Positions 25,806 to 35,819 of a stretch of 64,000 nucleotides of DNA are shown here, in pieces. The translations under genes and the position numbers were made by a program. This DNA comes from Niallia circulans NBRC 13626 (GTDB lineage: Bacteria > Bacillota > Bacilli > Bacillales > Cytobacillaceae). Under the pieces are notes generated by a model. That model was not told the origin of the DNA. It saw only the letters and a list, made by a program, of their open reading frames with translations, and made no database searches. How positions within the stretch are numbered: position 1 is the stretch's first letter; each line of letters opens with the position of its first letter. The DNA lies in contig NZ_BCVE01000010.1 in NCBI RefSeq assembly GCF_001591585.1, positions 107,600 to 171,599 of the forward strand, read 5' to 3'.

Positions 25806-26700
25806 TCTCTTTTTCCTTTTCCTTGTAAAATGAAATTTCACCTTCTAAGTTTCTTATATACTCTATTGCTCTCTTCATAATATTAGCAGTTGAAGAAAAC
25901 GCTTTTATATTGTTTTTCTTAACTTGATAGCCTAACATGTGAACATAACAAAAACCTAAATAAAAGAACGCTTTTGCTATACTTTGTTCAAGCTTATAAT
26001 ACTTTTTAAATGTTACATATATTCTGGAAGCTTCTTTATATGGCAGATAATAATCTCTATTAATTGCAGAGGGATAATGATTATTTATAGCATCTTTACA
26101 TAGATATATTTTATAATTTAGCGCAAGTGCTCTAGCTGCTATATCAACTTCATCATATCCATAAACTAACTGTTGATCGAATTGAATTTTTTTAAACATC
26201 TGTAAAGGGAAAATAGTACTATTGATAACAATTGTGTTTAATGGCTCCTTTTTTTTATACGCTTTAGTCTGAAACCCTAAAAAATCAATTTTGTTCGGAT
26301 ACACTTCAGAACCATTATTTATTTCTATTCCAGTCATAATTGCCCTATTACGTTTTGCGGGTTCTATCTTCATTAATCCATTTATGATTTTTTCTAGAAA
26401 ATCATATGACATGATAACATCATCATCCATAAACATAACCCGCGATCCTGTTACAAGCTTTAATGCATTATTCCTATTAAAACAAAGTCCCTTCTGAGGC
26501 CCCTGTATATATTTAACTTTTGGAAATTCTTTGGTGACCATTTTTTCCGACTCATCATTTGTACTGTCGTCAGATATAATGATCTCAAAGTTTTTGTATG
26601 TAGATTGATATATAGAATGTATCGCACTCTTCAAATCATCTACTCTATTTCTAGTACAAATGCAAATGGATATTAATTCCACCAAACCACCTTCAATCAT
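25795..26700 (-). CDS. GT2 family glycosyltransferase
   Basis: A GT-A fold enzyme of about 300 residues. The N-terminus ISICICTRNRVDDLKSAIHSI is typical, followed by IIISDDSTNDESE, the DxD-equivalent VMFMDDDVIM (about residue 95), and a C-terminal acceptor region with YGYDEVDIAARAL. ATG 26700 overlaps the previous stop in an ATGA; a GTG at 26682 with a better placed AAGGTGG is a real alternative. The sugar cannot be assigned. Confidence 0.87.
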   Translation of the reverse strand: MIEGGLVELISICICTRNRVDDLKSAIHSIYQSTYKNFEIIISDDSTNDESEKMVTKEFPKVKYIQGPQKGLCFNRNNALKLVTGSRVMFMDDDVIMSYDFLEKIINGLMKIEPAKRNRAIMTGIEINNGSEVYPNKIDFLGFQTKAYKKKEPLNTIVINSTIFPLQMFKKIQFDQQLVYGYDEVDIAARALALNYKIYLCKDAINNHYPSAINRDYYLPYKEASRIYVTFKKYYKLEQSIAKAFFYLGFCYVHMLGYQVKKNNIKAFSSTANIMKRAIEYIRNLEGEISFYKEKEKENEI

Positions 26701-27260
26701 TTATTAGAAACCAATTCTATAAACTCTTCTACTTTAGAAACCGTGTTTAAAACATTGAACTTTTGCTGATATGTCTCGTACCCTTTATTTGAAATAGATT
26801 GATATAGTTCTTCATCTTTTATTAATCTATCCAATTTAGAAGCCAATTCTCCAGCATTTCCTGGTTGATATAAGATTCCAGTTACTCCATCTTCAATAAT
26901 TTCTAATGGTCCTCCTATCCCAGCTGCGATAACTGGCTTTCTAGAAGCCATTCCTTCAATAATCACCCTGCCAAAAGGCTCTGCTCTAGTAGAAGCATGC
27001 ACTAGGATATCGATATCTTTCAGTAATTCCAAAACGTTTTCTCTATGACCTAGAAACTGAATATAATTACAATCCTTCGCTAATTCTATTAAATGATTCT
27101 TGTACTGAAGTTCTTCTTCTTTCGTAAACAATACATCTCCAATTATCAAAAATTTGCTTTCGGGATACTTTGGGTGCAAAAGCTTTGCTGCCTTAATGAA
27201 CACATCCTGCCCTTTCCATCTCGCAATCTGACCAATAATGGCTACTCTAAATTCCTTCAT
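26697..27260 (-). CDS. GT4 glycosyltransferase, C-terminal (donor-binding) half of a split gene
   Basis: The 187-residue product is only the donor-binding Rossmann domain of a GT4 enzyme: FRVAIIGQIARWKGQDVFI, FLGHRENVLELLKDIDILVHAS, EPFGRVIIEGMASRKPVIA and GGPLEII. The acceptor half is encoded in another frame by 27247-27828. ATG 27260 has GGAGGAGG nine bases upstream, inside the end of the preceding gene, so this half can be translated on its own. It overlaps the other half by 14 bp. It is either a functional two-chain transferase or a frameshifted gene with a fortuitous restart. Confidence 0.8.
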   Translation of the reverse strand: MKEFRVAIIGQIARWKGQDVFIKAAKLLHPKYPESKFLIIGDVLFTKEEELQYKNHLIELAKDCNYIQFLGHRENVLELLKDIDILVHASTRAEPFGRVIIEGMASRKPVIAAGIGGPLEIIEDGVTGILYQPGNAGELASKLDRLIKDEELYQSISNKGYETYQQKFNVLNTVSKVEEFIELVSNK

Positions 27261-27828
27261 GACTACTAGCCTCCTCCAGTGGACGAATCCCGTTATAAAC
27301 AATTTTTATCTTCTCTGTTTTTCCAAATTGACTGGATACAGACTTTGAAATACATATAATTTCGTCCGGAAACTTTGACAGCAAAACAAATAATTTCTTA
27401 TTTATTCCACCATCAATAATATCCCTTACATGCCAGATAACTTTTTTAAATGCCAGCTTCCCAACAACAAGTCCAATGAAATGAGCTTTCATCGAATTAG
27501 AATAAACAATCTTTGCCTCATTCTTATACATGAAAGAAAAAAGCCTAACCATTGGGACAAATAAAGAGAATATGGACAAGAACCTTAATGTACTTTTTTC
27601 ATCTCTGTTATACTTCAATACTTTATCGGAAAATGGAATGACAGCAACATTCACACCAGAAATTTCAGAGACCCTTTCCACAAGTGGACCTTCTTCAAAG
27701 CATACTAATGTGGGCTGGAATCTTTCTTTGTTGATATAGGTCAATATATCAATTAAACTTCTTTCTCCTCCTCCAATTATTGCCGTGTGTACTAAGAACA
27801 TTACTTTAATCTTTCCAACCGGCTTCAC
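27247..27828 (-). CDS. GT4 glycosyltransferase, N-terminal (acceptor-binding) half of a split gene
   Basis: The 193-residue product corresponds to the N-terminal GT-B domain: VMFLVHTAIIGGGERSLIDI, VYSNSMKAHFIGLVVGKL, WHVRDII, IICISKSVSSQF and IVYNGI. It ends just after VYNG, the exact boundary where single-chain GT4 proteins continue into the second domain. A GTG start at 27828 has AGGAGGGG upstream. Together with 26697-27260 it makes a protein of normal GT4 length (about 375 residues). Confidence 0.8.
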   Translation of the reverse strand: MKPVGKIKVMFLVHTAIIGGGERSLIDILTYINKERFQPTLVCFEEGPLVERVSEISGVNVAVIPFSDKVLKYNRDEKSTLRFLSIFSLFVPMVRLFSFMYKNEAKIVYSNSMKAHFIGLVVGKLAFKKVIWHVRDIIDGGINKKLFVLLSKFPDEIICISKSVSSQFGKTEKIKIVYNGIRPLEEASSHEGI

Positions 27829-27860
27829 TGGCTCCCCTCCTTTTTGCCATTTTTATGCAT

Positions 27861-27887
27861 AAAAAAGAAGCAGTTCTTGACTACTTC
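27861..27887 (-). terminator. intrinsic terminator between gmd and split GT4 gene
   Basis: On the minus strand GAAGTAGT and ACTGCTTC (one G-T wobble) form a short stem with a CAAGA loop, followed by TTTTTT (27861-27866). It lies inside the long operon, so it probably causes partial termination. It is one of the sites where EAR antitermination would matter. Confidence 0.65.
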
Positions 27888-27899
27888 AAAGTTAACTTT

Positions 27900-28910
<1,011 letters not shown>

Positions 28911-28927
28911 TCATCTCGCCATCCTTT

Positions 28928-30109
28928 TTAGTTATAAATGTCAATAGTTTTTCTATTCATACTATTATCAAAAACAGTACATACTGCATCGACTACTCTA
29001 TCCCATGTGTAATTTTCCATTACAAACTTTCTACAATGCTCACGATTGGGAAGTTTCAATTGTCCAGATAAAATATCTTCTAACTTACTTGCTATTGCTT
29101 GATCAGAACTGTCTCTAAACATTAGTTGTTCATCTAATTTTTGCAAGATTTCCTTTGTTCCTCCATAAGGAGTCCCTAATACTGGTGTTCCACATGCTAA
29201 AGATTCCACTGTCACCAATCCGAATCCCTCTAATGTGATTGTCGGTACAATACTAAGATCGGCGATTTGATACCAGTTTAAAAGTTCATCGTTTGGAATT
29301 TTCCCCAGCAAATAGACATTATTTTCAAGCCTTAAATTTCTAATTAATGATTCTAACTCTTGTCTTAAATAACCCTGACCAGCTATGTATAGCTTTGTAT
29401 GGGGATACTCTGCAACTACTTTCCCCATTGCTTTCACAAGATTATCTATCCCCATTCTTCTCACTAGCCTTCTTGCACAAAACAATACTTTATCAGTAAT
29501 GTTTATTCCTTTTCTCCTTCTTATTTCCTCCCTGTCCTCTGCTGGTTGGAAATATTCTGTATTTACTGCCCCAGGAATAATATTAATTTTACTTTCATCT
29601 ATCCCATAGTCTTCCATTAATATATTTTTAAAATATTCACTTAGAACAATAAAAGAATCAGAGCGTCTATATGTTATTTTCTCTAAACTTTTTTTACTTT
29701 TATTCTTAACATTCATTATTAGGTTGCGGGTAGTTTCTACAGTAGACTCCTGTGCCCATGGACCATGAAAATGTGTCACTATTGGTATATGGTCAGGAAT
29801 TAAATTCTGATTCACAAGTGAAAAATATAGAGCAAAATGTGGGTTAATTATATCTGGCTGAAAGGTGGAAATTAAGTTTTTGATAGAATTGCGAAATAGA
29901 TTAGCGCGATTTATCACATGAGCGGAAGAAACCCCTTTTGAAGTGTCAATCATATAATCAGGGATATCAAGCTCTGCTCCATTGCCTGTTATTAACCCTC
30001 GCACCTCATGACCGTTGATTTGCATAGCTTTTAGATAATCAGAGAAGTATCGATTTAATCCACCTGGGGTCGATTCAATCCACCCCATACCTGTTGATAG
30101 AACTTTCAT
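28928..30109 (-). CDS. GT4 family glycosyltransferase
   Basis: This complete 393-residue GT-B enzyme has an N-terminal LSTGMGWIESTPGGLNRYFSD with the glycine-rich acceptor loop, FHGPWAQES, and a C-terminal CARRLVRRMGIDNLV, EGFGLVTVESLACGTPVLG and PYGGTKEIL. The last parts include the conserved E-x7-E. It lies 17 bp upstream of gmd in the same operon. Confidence 0.9.
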   Translation of the reverse strand: MKVLSTGMGWIESTPGGLNRYFSDYLKAMQINGHEVRGLITGNGAELDIPDYMIDTSKGVSSAHVINRANLFRNSIKNLISTFQPDIINPHFALYFSLVNQNLIPDHIPIVTHFHGPWAQESTVETTRNLIMNVKNKSKKSLEKITYRRSDSFIVLSEYFKNILMEDYGIDESKINIIPGAVNTEYFQPAEDREEIRRRKGINITDKVLFCARRLVRRMGIDNLVKAMGKVVAEYPHTKLYIAGQGYLRQELESLIRNLRLENNVYLLGKIPNDELLNWYQIADLSIVPTITLEGFGLVTVESLACGTPVLGTPYGGTKEILQKLDEQLMFRDSSDQAIASKLEDILSGQLKLPNREHCRKFVMENYTWDRVVDAVCTVFDNSMNRKTIDIYN

Positions 30110-30138
30110 TTTTTACCCCCATTTTATTCATTAACTAT

Positions 30139-30859
30139 TTATACAGCTAGTTCTTTATATATATTTAATGTTTCTTCACATACTCTATTTACACTAAGTT
30201 TTTCTAAGTCTTTCTTCGCTTCTAACTTAAGCCTTGTAAGTTCCAACTATTTCAAAAGCCTTAATTAGTTCCATTATTCCTTTTCTTTTATTCATACCAG
30301 CTACAGTTACAATTGATCGCCCATTTAAGGATATAGGCATGTAATCCTCTAGTTTTTTTGTACGTGGACTATTTAATGTCCCATTTAAAACAGTACGAAC
30401 CTTATTTGGGGATATTTTTTTCTTATTTCTTAGGATTTCACTTACTGAATTACTCACAGCAATAACTCTATCTCCTACCCCCATAATCATAGATTGTTTA
30501 TCGAATATATTATGTACTGTAGTTACAAGTTTGTATGAATGCTTAATTTTTAATATTTTTGCTAGAAGTGCTCCTGTTACCATTTGCGCATGTACTATAT
30601 CCGGGTTAAACTCCTTCATTATCTTATTAAAATCTGATAAAGTTCTAATAGAATGCAAGCCTCTTTTTTCTTGCTTCAATTGATAATGTGGTATTCCATA
30701 TTGTTCCAGAAGTTTAGTGAATTCTCCACCAGACGAAGCAACCGCTACGTCCTCTCCCATTTGCTTTTGACTACAGACAAGATCAATAGTTGCGTTTACT
30801 ATCCCATTACCAGTATTACGCACATGATTTAACACATGGATAATTCTCATTTTTATCAC
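30139..30859 (-). pseudogene. GT4 glycosyltransferase remnant with internal deletion
   Basis: The first about 200 residues are an intact GT4 N-terminal domain (MRIIHVLNHVRNTGNG, VHNIFDKQS, RVIAVSNSVSEIL, VLNGTL, VAGMNKRKGIMELIKAFE). The donor domain is missing: after EIVGTYKA the frame stops at 30227. A short piece reading RLKLEAKKDLEKLSVNRVCE and ending YKELAV continues in the next frame to a stop at 30139-30141. That piece looks like the usual C-terminal helix of a GT4 protein. About 130 residues, including the E-x7-E motif, appear to have been deleted with a frame change, so the enzyme should be inactive. The start overlaps the upstream GT4 gene in a GTGA. Confidence 0.82.
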
Positions 30860-31998
30860 ACTCTCACTCTATTTTCATTCAGGTTCAACATTTCTGTTAC
30901 ATACTTTTTAGAAACTTTGCTCCAGCTATTTTCTTCTGCAATTAATCTACCATTAACTCCAAATTCGTTTAATAATTTTTCATTGAAGATAAATTTGTTT
31001 ATTGCGTCTGCAAGTTCATTTTCATCATTCGGATCTTCCAGTACAATTCCAGCAGGATATTCTTTGGACTCCAGCAAAGTTGAAACTCCCGCTTCTTTAG
31101 TCGTGATAACTGCTGTACCTGTCGCCATTGCCTCCAGTACTACTAAGGAAAATGGATCATACCTGGTTGGAAAGACGAAAAGATCTACTTGACTCATTAA
31201 GGTGGCAATGTCATTTCTGTATCCTAAAAAAATAACACGTTCTTTTAACCCCATTTTCCCTGCAACTTCTGGATAGATACTCCCTTCCTTACTTCCTGCT
31301 ACCAACAAATATATATCTGGAACCATCAGCATTGCCTTTAGAACAGTGTCTAAATTTTTTCGATTAGATTTTATATCTCCCGCAAATAACATTGTCCTTT
31401 TATAGTAATTATTATGAAGGAATAGTGGCTTTCCTTCTCTATTAGGAGTAAACTCATCAATATCAACGCCGTTATTTATTACAACTATTTTAGATTCCGG
31501 CATCCCTATCTTCAAAAGTTCCTGTTTTACTTTATTTGATACTGCCACTATTTTTTTGGTAGATCGGAGAGAGATTTTTTCTAACTTAGAATTAATAAAA
31601 CTATATAAAAACTGATAGAATGTTTTCATCGTTTTCTTTTCTCTAAAAGGATGATACATAGAATCAACCCATGAAGAATGAACAAAATGAACAATATTCA
31701 TATCACTTTTTACCCATGTAATAAATCCATTTAAAATAAGAAAATCAGGATTAATCTTTTTTATCATGAATGTGCTTAATAGGGCAAATTGCTGATATTT
31801 TAATAGATTGGTAGGCAAAATGCTAGCTCTGACTCTATGCCAAGTTATATTATTATTTTCCAGAAGGGATTCATCAATTTCAGTAGAGACAATTACTACT
31901 GATAGACCATACTCTAATGCGGTCTTCACTATTTCATAATTTACCCTTCCCTGTCCATCTCCTTTAATTAACTTATGTGTGACAATGCATATTTTCAT
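30856..31998 (-). CDS. GT4 family glycosyltransferase
   Basis: This 380-residue complete GT-B enzyme has an N-terminal MKICIVTHKLIKGDGQGRVN, FVHSSWVDSMYHPFRE, and KIVVINNGVDIDEFTP between domains, then AGDIKSNRKNLDTVL, RYDPFSLVVLEAMATGTAVI and KEAGVSTLLES. It is the gene just after the polymerase, separated by a 229-bp gap that contains no convincing gene, only a short minus-strand frame coding KKNGKIGGYLLLDF and similar debris. Confidence 0.9.
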   Translation of the reverse strand: MKICIVTHKLIKGDGQGRVNYEIVKTALEYGLSVVIVSTEIDESLLENNNITWHRVRASILPTNLLKYQQFALLSTFMIKKINPDFLILNGFITWVKSDMNIVHFVHSSWVDSMYHPFREKKTMKTFYQFLYSFINSKLEKISLRSTKKIVAVSNKVKQELLKIGMPESKIVVINNGVDIDEFTPNREGKPLFLHNNYYKRTMLFAGDIKSNRKNLDTVLKAMLMVPDIYLLVAGSKEGSIYPEVAGKMGLKERVIFLGYRNDIATLMSQVDLFVFPTRYDPFSLVVLEAMATGTAVITTKEAGVSTLLESKEYPAGIVLEDPNDENELADAINKFIFNEKLLNEFGVNGRLIAEENSWSKVSKKYVTEMLNLNENRVRV

Positions 31999-32227
31999 GC
32001 AACATTACCTTCTTTTATCTTTAAATTTTTTAATATATACTTACAGCCAGTTTTGAGGAACTATAATGTTTGGATGAAATTTGTTTCAATAAATTCTCCC
32101 CACCGACGCAATAGTTTTAAAATTTGTTAGAGAATTTTTCCACCACTAATCCATTTTCGATGAAATCCAACAACAGGTAGCCTCCTATTTTTCCATTCTT
32201 CTTCTTACTTTATCTAGATATAGAATC

Positions 32228-33670
32228 TCATTTCCCACCCTCTTCCTCTACAAACGACATAGAAATAATAAACCATATTAAAAAGCCACCCATTCCTGGA
32301 ATACTATTAAAGCTTAATAGACTTATAAGTAATGCAATTATCATTGCTATTCCCAGCTGATAATAGCTTTGGTGACTAGGAATTTTAACTAACTTTCTTC
32401 TCAGCATCTGGAACAATAAAAATAATCCTGTGAAAAATAAAAAACCTCCGCCCCAACCAAATGTATAAAAAACATTTAGGATACCATTATCAAAATTTCC
32501 ACTTTCCCCCAAATTACCGTTATTACTTAATTTAGTACTTACTCCACTTGATCCAAAACCATTACCTAGTGGATTCTTAAGTATCTTTTTGGACGTTTCG
32601 ATTGCAAAATTTAATCGTGCATTAAATGATGTATCTTCCTCTAAATTACCCAAGGTAGCAAAGCGCTCATTTATTTGGACTGCTCCTGGTATCAGGTTAA
32701 CTAGGTTGATAAGAATTATTACAACGATTGTAATTAAACCTAAGTACTTTACTTTTCTCCATATGCTTCTAGAAAAAAGGATATAAACCATTATTGCCAC
32801 AATTGTAAAAATCCAAGAAGACCTTACTAAGGAAATGGCTAAGGCAGAAAGAACAATAAAGACACCAACCCATCCGAAGATTCCTCTCCACTTTTTTTCC
32901 ACTATCATTGGCACTATTGCAATCGATAAAAACAGAGCAAATGGTCCAGGTGAATTTACTGTAGAGAATATTCTAAAATTCATTGGTTCAGCTATACCAA
33001 TTGAATTCATTTCTACATTTTCCATCCAAAGTTTATCCCATTCTGGTAAATAAAAATATTGGATCCACCCATAAATTGAAAGGAATACTGCTATTGTAGA
33101 TAACGAAGAAATCCATATATCTCTATATTTCATTTCATGCTTACTTAATGATGCACTATAAATAAACAACAGAAATGGAATTACGTAATTAGCCATTTCA
33201 TATAATGCTGAACCTCTATTACTAATTATTCCAATAGCAAAAGCATAAATAAAGGCTCCTATAAAACAGTAAATTATCTTTTTTTGCTCATTATTATAAG
33301 TTGCTTTTTTATGCATGAGGGAAAATATTATAGTAGCAGTTAGTAGTAATGGAGCAATACTTAATAAAGAAATAGACTGATATTCACCCATTATCCAGTC
33401 ACTTACTCTTCTAATTCCAGGCATACTGCTCCAGATAATTAGCAAATAAATGATAAACAATCTTGATCTAAAGTAAGATAAGAACATTCCAAATACAGCC
33501 ATTGCTAGTATTAGTATTATTTGTGTTAATAAAATAACGCTAAATCTGGGTGTTACAATTCCCACCCCTACGGTTAAAAGTAGTAATATAACTAATAAAT
33601 AATAAAACTGTTTTATTGACTTATTCGGATAGCCAATTACTCTATTCAAATTATTCGCACCTTCAATCAC
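32228..33670 (-). CDS. O-antigen ligase / polymerase-like membrane protein (Wzy type), operon 2
   Basis: This 480-residue protein with about twelve membrane helices has the PF04932-like loop with NPLGNGFGSSGVSTKLSN and ARLNFAIETSKKILKNPLG, followed by the periplasmic DNGILNVFYTFGWGGG segment. It is the probable polymerase for the second polysaccharide. It overlaps the GT2 gene by 4 bp. Confidence 0.87.
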   Translation of the reverse strand: MIEGANNLNRVIGYPNKSIKQFYYLLVILLLLTVGVGIVTPRFSVILLTQIILILAMAVFGMFLSYFRSRLFIIYLLIIWSSMPGIRRVSDWIMGEYQSISLLSIAPLLLTATIIFSLMHKKATYNNEQKKIIYCFIGAFIYAFAIGIISNRGSALYEMANYVIPFLLFIYSASLSKHEMKYRDIWISSLSTIAVFLSIYGWIQYFYLPEWDKLWMENVEMNSIGIAEPMNFRIFSTVNSPGPFALFLSIAIVPMIVEKKWRGIFGWVGVFIVLSALAISLVRSSWIFTIVAIMVYILFSRSIWRKVKYLGLITIVVIILINLVNLIPGAVQINERFATLGNLEEDTSFNARLNFAIETSKKILKNPLGNGFGSSGVSTKLSNNGNLGESGNFDNGILNVFYTFGWGGGFLFFTGLFLLFQMLRRKLVKIPSHQSYYQLGIAMIIALLISLLSFNSIPGMGGFLIWFIISMSFVEEEGGK

Positions 33671-34590
33671 TTAGATATTGCAGTCACTTCCCTTTTTATC
33701 CTTACTCTAGTGGAAACATTTATAAAAAACTTTTCGATACTATTCTTTTTCATTAATAACCTAATCATTTGTAACAATCCAGGCTTCTCTGATGTACCAA
33801 TAACAAGACACCATAATATAAAAGTTAGTTTTCTAATTTTAGTTTCCATAAAATCAGTCATGATAATTGTTTCATTGTAAACAGAATGGTAATACGCTTC
33901 CTTATTAAACCTTCCTCTCTGATCGAGATCAAATCGCGGAGCTGGATAATGATCCACTGCTACTTCCGGGTCATATACCAACCTCCATCCTCGCTTTCTA
34001 ACACTTAAACTAAATGCCAAATCATTATGTACTTGTGCTCCCTGCCCTAATAATCTTTCGTCAAAAGATAATCCAGCAATAGCCTTTCGTCGATAGCTCA
34101 TGTTTGCTCCTTTTAATACATCTACATCACGAGCTTCTCCATATCCTAGATGGTGATTGCCAATGACACGACCAAACCATTGTACTTTTCCAACAGGATC
34201 TTTCCTTCCCTCTTCTTTGTGGTTGCCGTGAACTACCCAGTCACGCCCGCCAACTCCGCCAATTTGCTCAGAGCTTTTAAATAGGTCGATTATCTTTTGA
34301 AGCCAATGAGTATGCGGCACTGTATCATCATCTAATATACAAATGAATTCTCCTGAGGCCTGCTGCAATCCTTTGTTTAATGCAGCTACTTGGCCTGGCC
34401 GAGTTACGATGGCTTGTTTAATAGAAATAATAGTTTGATAGTCTTTTAGAAAGCTAACAGTTTGGTCATCTGTATCACGAACTATAACTATTACTTCATC
34501 AGGTTTATGAAGTTGTCTGCTTAATCCCTCTAAACACCTTTTTAAATCATTTGTCCGCTTATAGGTCGGAATAATTACCGACGTTTCCAT
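33667..34590 (-). CDS. GT2 family glycosyltransferase
   Basis: A GT-A enzyme of about 307 residues starting METSVIIPTYKRTNDLKRCL at ATG 34590, with GGAGGG upstream. A frame opening at 34638 would overlap the sugar transferase gene. Motifs are FICILDDDTVPH (DxD), NMSYRRKAI and a late FSLSVRKRGWRLVYDP stretch. It probably adds the second sugar of the operon 2 repeat unit, as it immediately follows the priming transferase. Confidence 0.88.
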   Translation of the reverse strand: METSVIIPTYKRTNDLKRCLEGLSRQLHKPDEVIVIVRDTDDQTVSFLKDYQTIISIKQAIVTRPGQVAALNKGLQQASGEFICILDDDTVPHTHWLQKIIDLFKSSEQIGGVGGRDWVVHGNHKEEGRKDPVGKVQWFGRVIGNHHLGYGEARDVDVLKGANMSYRRKAIAGLSFDERLLGQGAQVHNDLAFSLSVRKRGWRLVYDPEVAVDHYPAPRFDLDQRGRFNKEAYYHSVYNETIIMTDFMETKIRKLTFILWCLVIGTSEKPGLLQMIRLLMKKNSIEKFFINVSTRVRIKREVTAISK

Positions 34591-34606
34591 TCCTTCATCC
34601 CTCCAC

Positions 34607-35284
34607 TCAATACGCGTCCTTTGATCCAAATAGGACAAAAAATGTTTTAATGATTAACTTAAAATCAATAAATAGGTTTCTTTCTCTTATATATTTTAGA
34701 TCTAGCTCTACCCATTCACTAAAACTAAGATTGCTTCTTCCACCAACTTGCCAATAGCAGGTGATGCCTGGAACTACCTTTAATCTTTGTCTTTCATATG
34801 ATGAATAGGCAGCTACTTCTTGTGGAAGGGAAGGTCTTGGTCCTACTAAACTCATTTCTCCTTTTATAACATTTATTAACTGTGGAAGTTCATCGATACT
34901 AGTCTTGCGGATAAATTTGCCGACTCTTGTTACCCTTGGATCATCCTTTATTTTAAACACAGGACCAGTTGCTTCATTTTTATCCATTAACGAGGCTTTA
35001 AGGTCTTCTGCATTGGATACCATAGAACGGAACTTATACATCTCAAAGGGTTTACCGTCTTTTCCAATTCTCGTCTGTTTAAAAAAGACTGATCCCCGTT
35101 TGTCTTCGAGCTTTATTAAAAATCCAATAATGAAGAATAATACCGAAAGTATAAGCAGCCCTATGATGGCACAAAGAATGTCGAAGACTCTTTTGAAAAG
35201 AAGATAAGCTTTCTGCTCTTTGATCAGCACTTCTTCTGTCCTTGCATTTAATTCTCTTACTAATGATTTTTCTCCTAACGACAA
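34607..35284 (-). CDS. undecaprenyl-phosphate sugar-1-phosphate transferase (initiating transferase), operon 2
   Basis: This 225-residue priming transferase is paralogous to 6511-7185. It has one N-terminal membrane helix (about residues 33-55), then FKQTRIGKDGKPFEMYKFRS, DPRVTRVGKFIRKTS, IDELPQL, MSLVGPRPSLP and WQVGGRSNLSFSEWVEL. The start is uncertain: a TTG at 35284 gives the full frame and has GGTGAAAG upstream. It is the first gene after the EAR-like leader and terminator. Confidence 0.93.
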   Translation of the reverse strand: MSLGEKSLVRELNARTEEVLIKEQKAYLLFKRVFDILCAIIGLLILSVLFFIIGFLIKLEDKRGSVFFKQTRIGKDGKPFEMYKFRSMVSNAEDLKASLMDKNEATGPVFKIKDDPRVTRVGKFIRKTSIDELPQLINVIKGEMSLVGPRPSLPQEVAAYSSYERQRLKVVPGITCYWQVGGRSNLSFSEWVELDLKYIRERNLFIDFKLIIKTFFVLFGSKDAY

Positions 35285-35393
35285 CTACTTTCACCAGCTT
35301 TCTTGTTAACTGCTAATTAATATGTTCGAGTTACAATAAATATTATTTATCTAGTAACAATGATAATAATATTTATTTCTCTTTTAAAAAAAC

Positions 35394-35434
35394 TTAACGA
35401 AGAAAACGAACTGGTTTCCTTCGTTAAATTTTTT
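35394..35434. terminator. intrinsic terminator downstream of EAR-like leader
   Basis: TTAACGAAG (35394-35402) and CTTCGTTAA (35419-35427) form a 9-bp perfect stem with T-runs on both sides, so it can terminate in either direction. On the minus strand it separates the regulator genes (chain length, kinase) from the large biosynthetic part of operon 2. Confidence 0.85.
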
Positions 35435-35440
35435 TAAAAT

Positions 35441-35529
35441 GAGGCATTTAACCTCTCCTCACATCACACTTTTGCAGACTAGCGCTAAGGTAGAGCCTTC
35501 ATCCTACCCACAGCATGACCGAGTGCCTC
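35441..35529 (-). ncRNA. putative EAR (eps-associated RNA) antitermination element
   Basis: The minus strand between the BY-kinase and priming transferase genes encodes a compact structured leader. Outer arms GAGGCA (35524-35529) and TGCCTC (35441-35446) pair. Inside are a GGTAG/CTACC hairpin, a TAGCGCTA palindrome and a purine-rich GCAAAAGTG stretch. In Bacillus eps operons the EAR element sits at exactly this place, downstream of the kinase gene, and drives processive antitermination through distal terminators. Position, size (about 90 nt) and the GTAGGATGAAGGCTCTACC hairpin favour EAR, but I could not run a covariance search. Confidence 0.68.
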
Positions 35530-35583
35530 TATTGATATTGGTTAAGAGACATCACCAAAAAATTCATTTCAAAAAACAACATA

Positions 35584-35729
35584 TTCTTAATAAAGAACGA
35601 ATCATTAAAAATATATAACCTTAGAAAGGCCTATATTCTAAAAGATTATAAAAATTCAATTAAAAACACTATATTTATATTAAAATCAAGTCGTTCTTTT
35701 TGAAGAACATTTGAATAATCGTCATTATA
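35584..35729 (-). promoter_or_regulatory. internal promoter region with two SinR-type palindromes
   Basis: GTTCTTTTTGAAGAAC (35693-35708, perfect 6-bp arms) and TTCTTAATAAAGAAC (35584-35598) lie between the kinase gene and the EAR-like leader. A minus-strand TATAAT (35724-35729) sits 15 bp before the first. The second palindrome matches the one near the lasso cyclase at 14744-14758. With 37294-37309, this gives three operators for operon 2. Confidence 0.72.
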
Positions 35730-35819
35730 ACAATGTATCCAATAGAAGGAAATAGCATTTTTTGTCGAATGGGTTTATTTATAAAAAAATACTTAAGTGA
35801 AGCAGTTTGCTTTTCAGCT

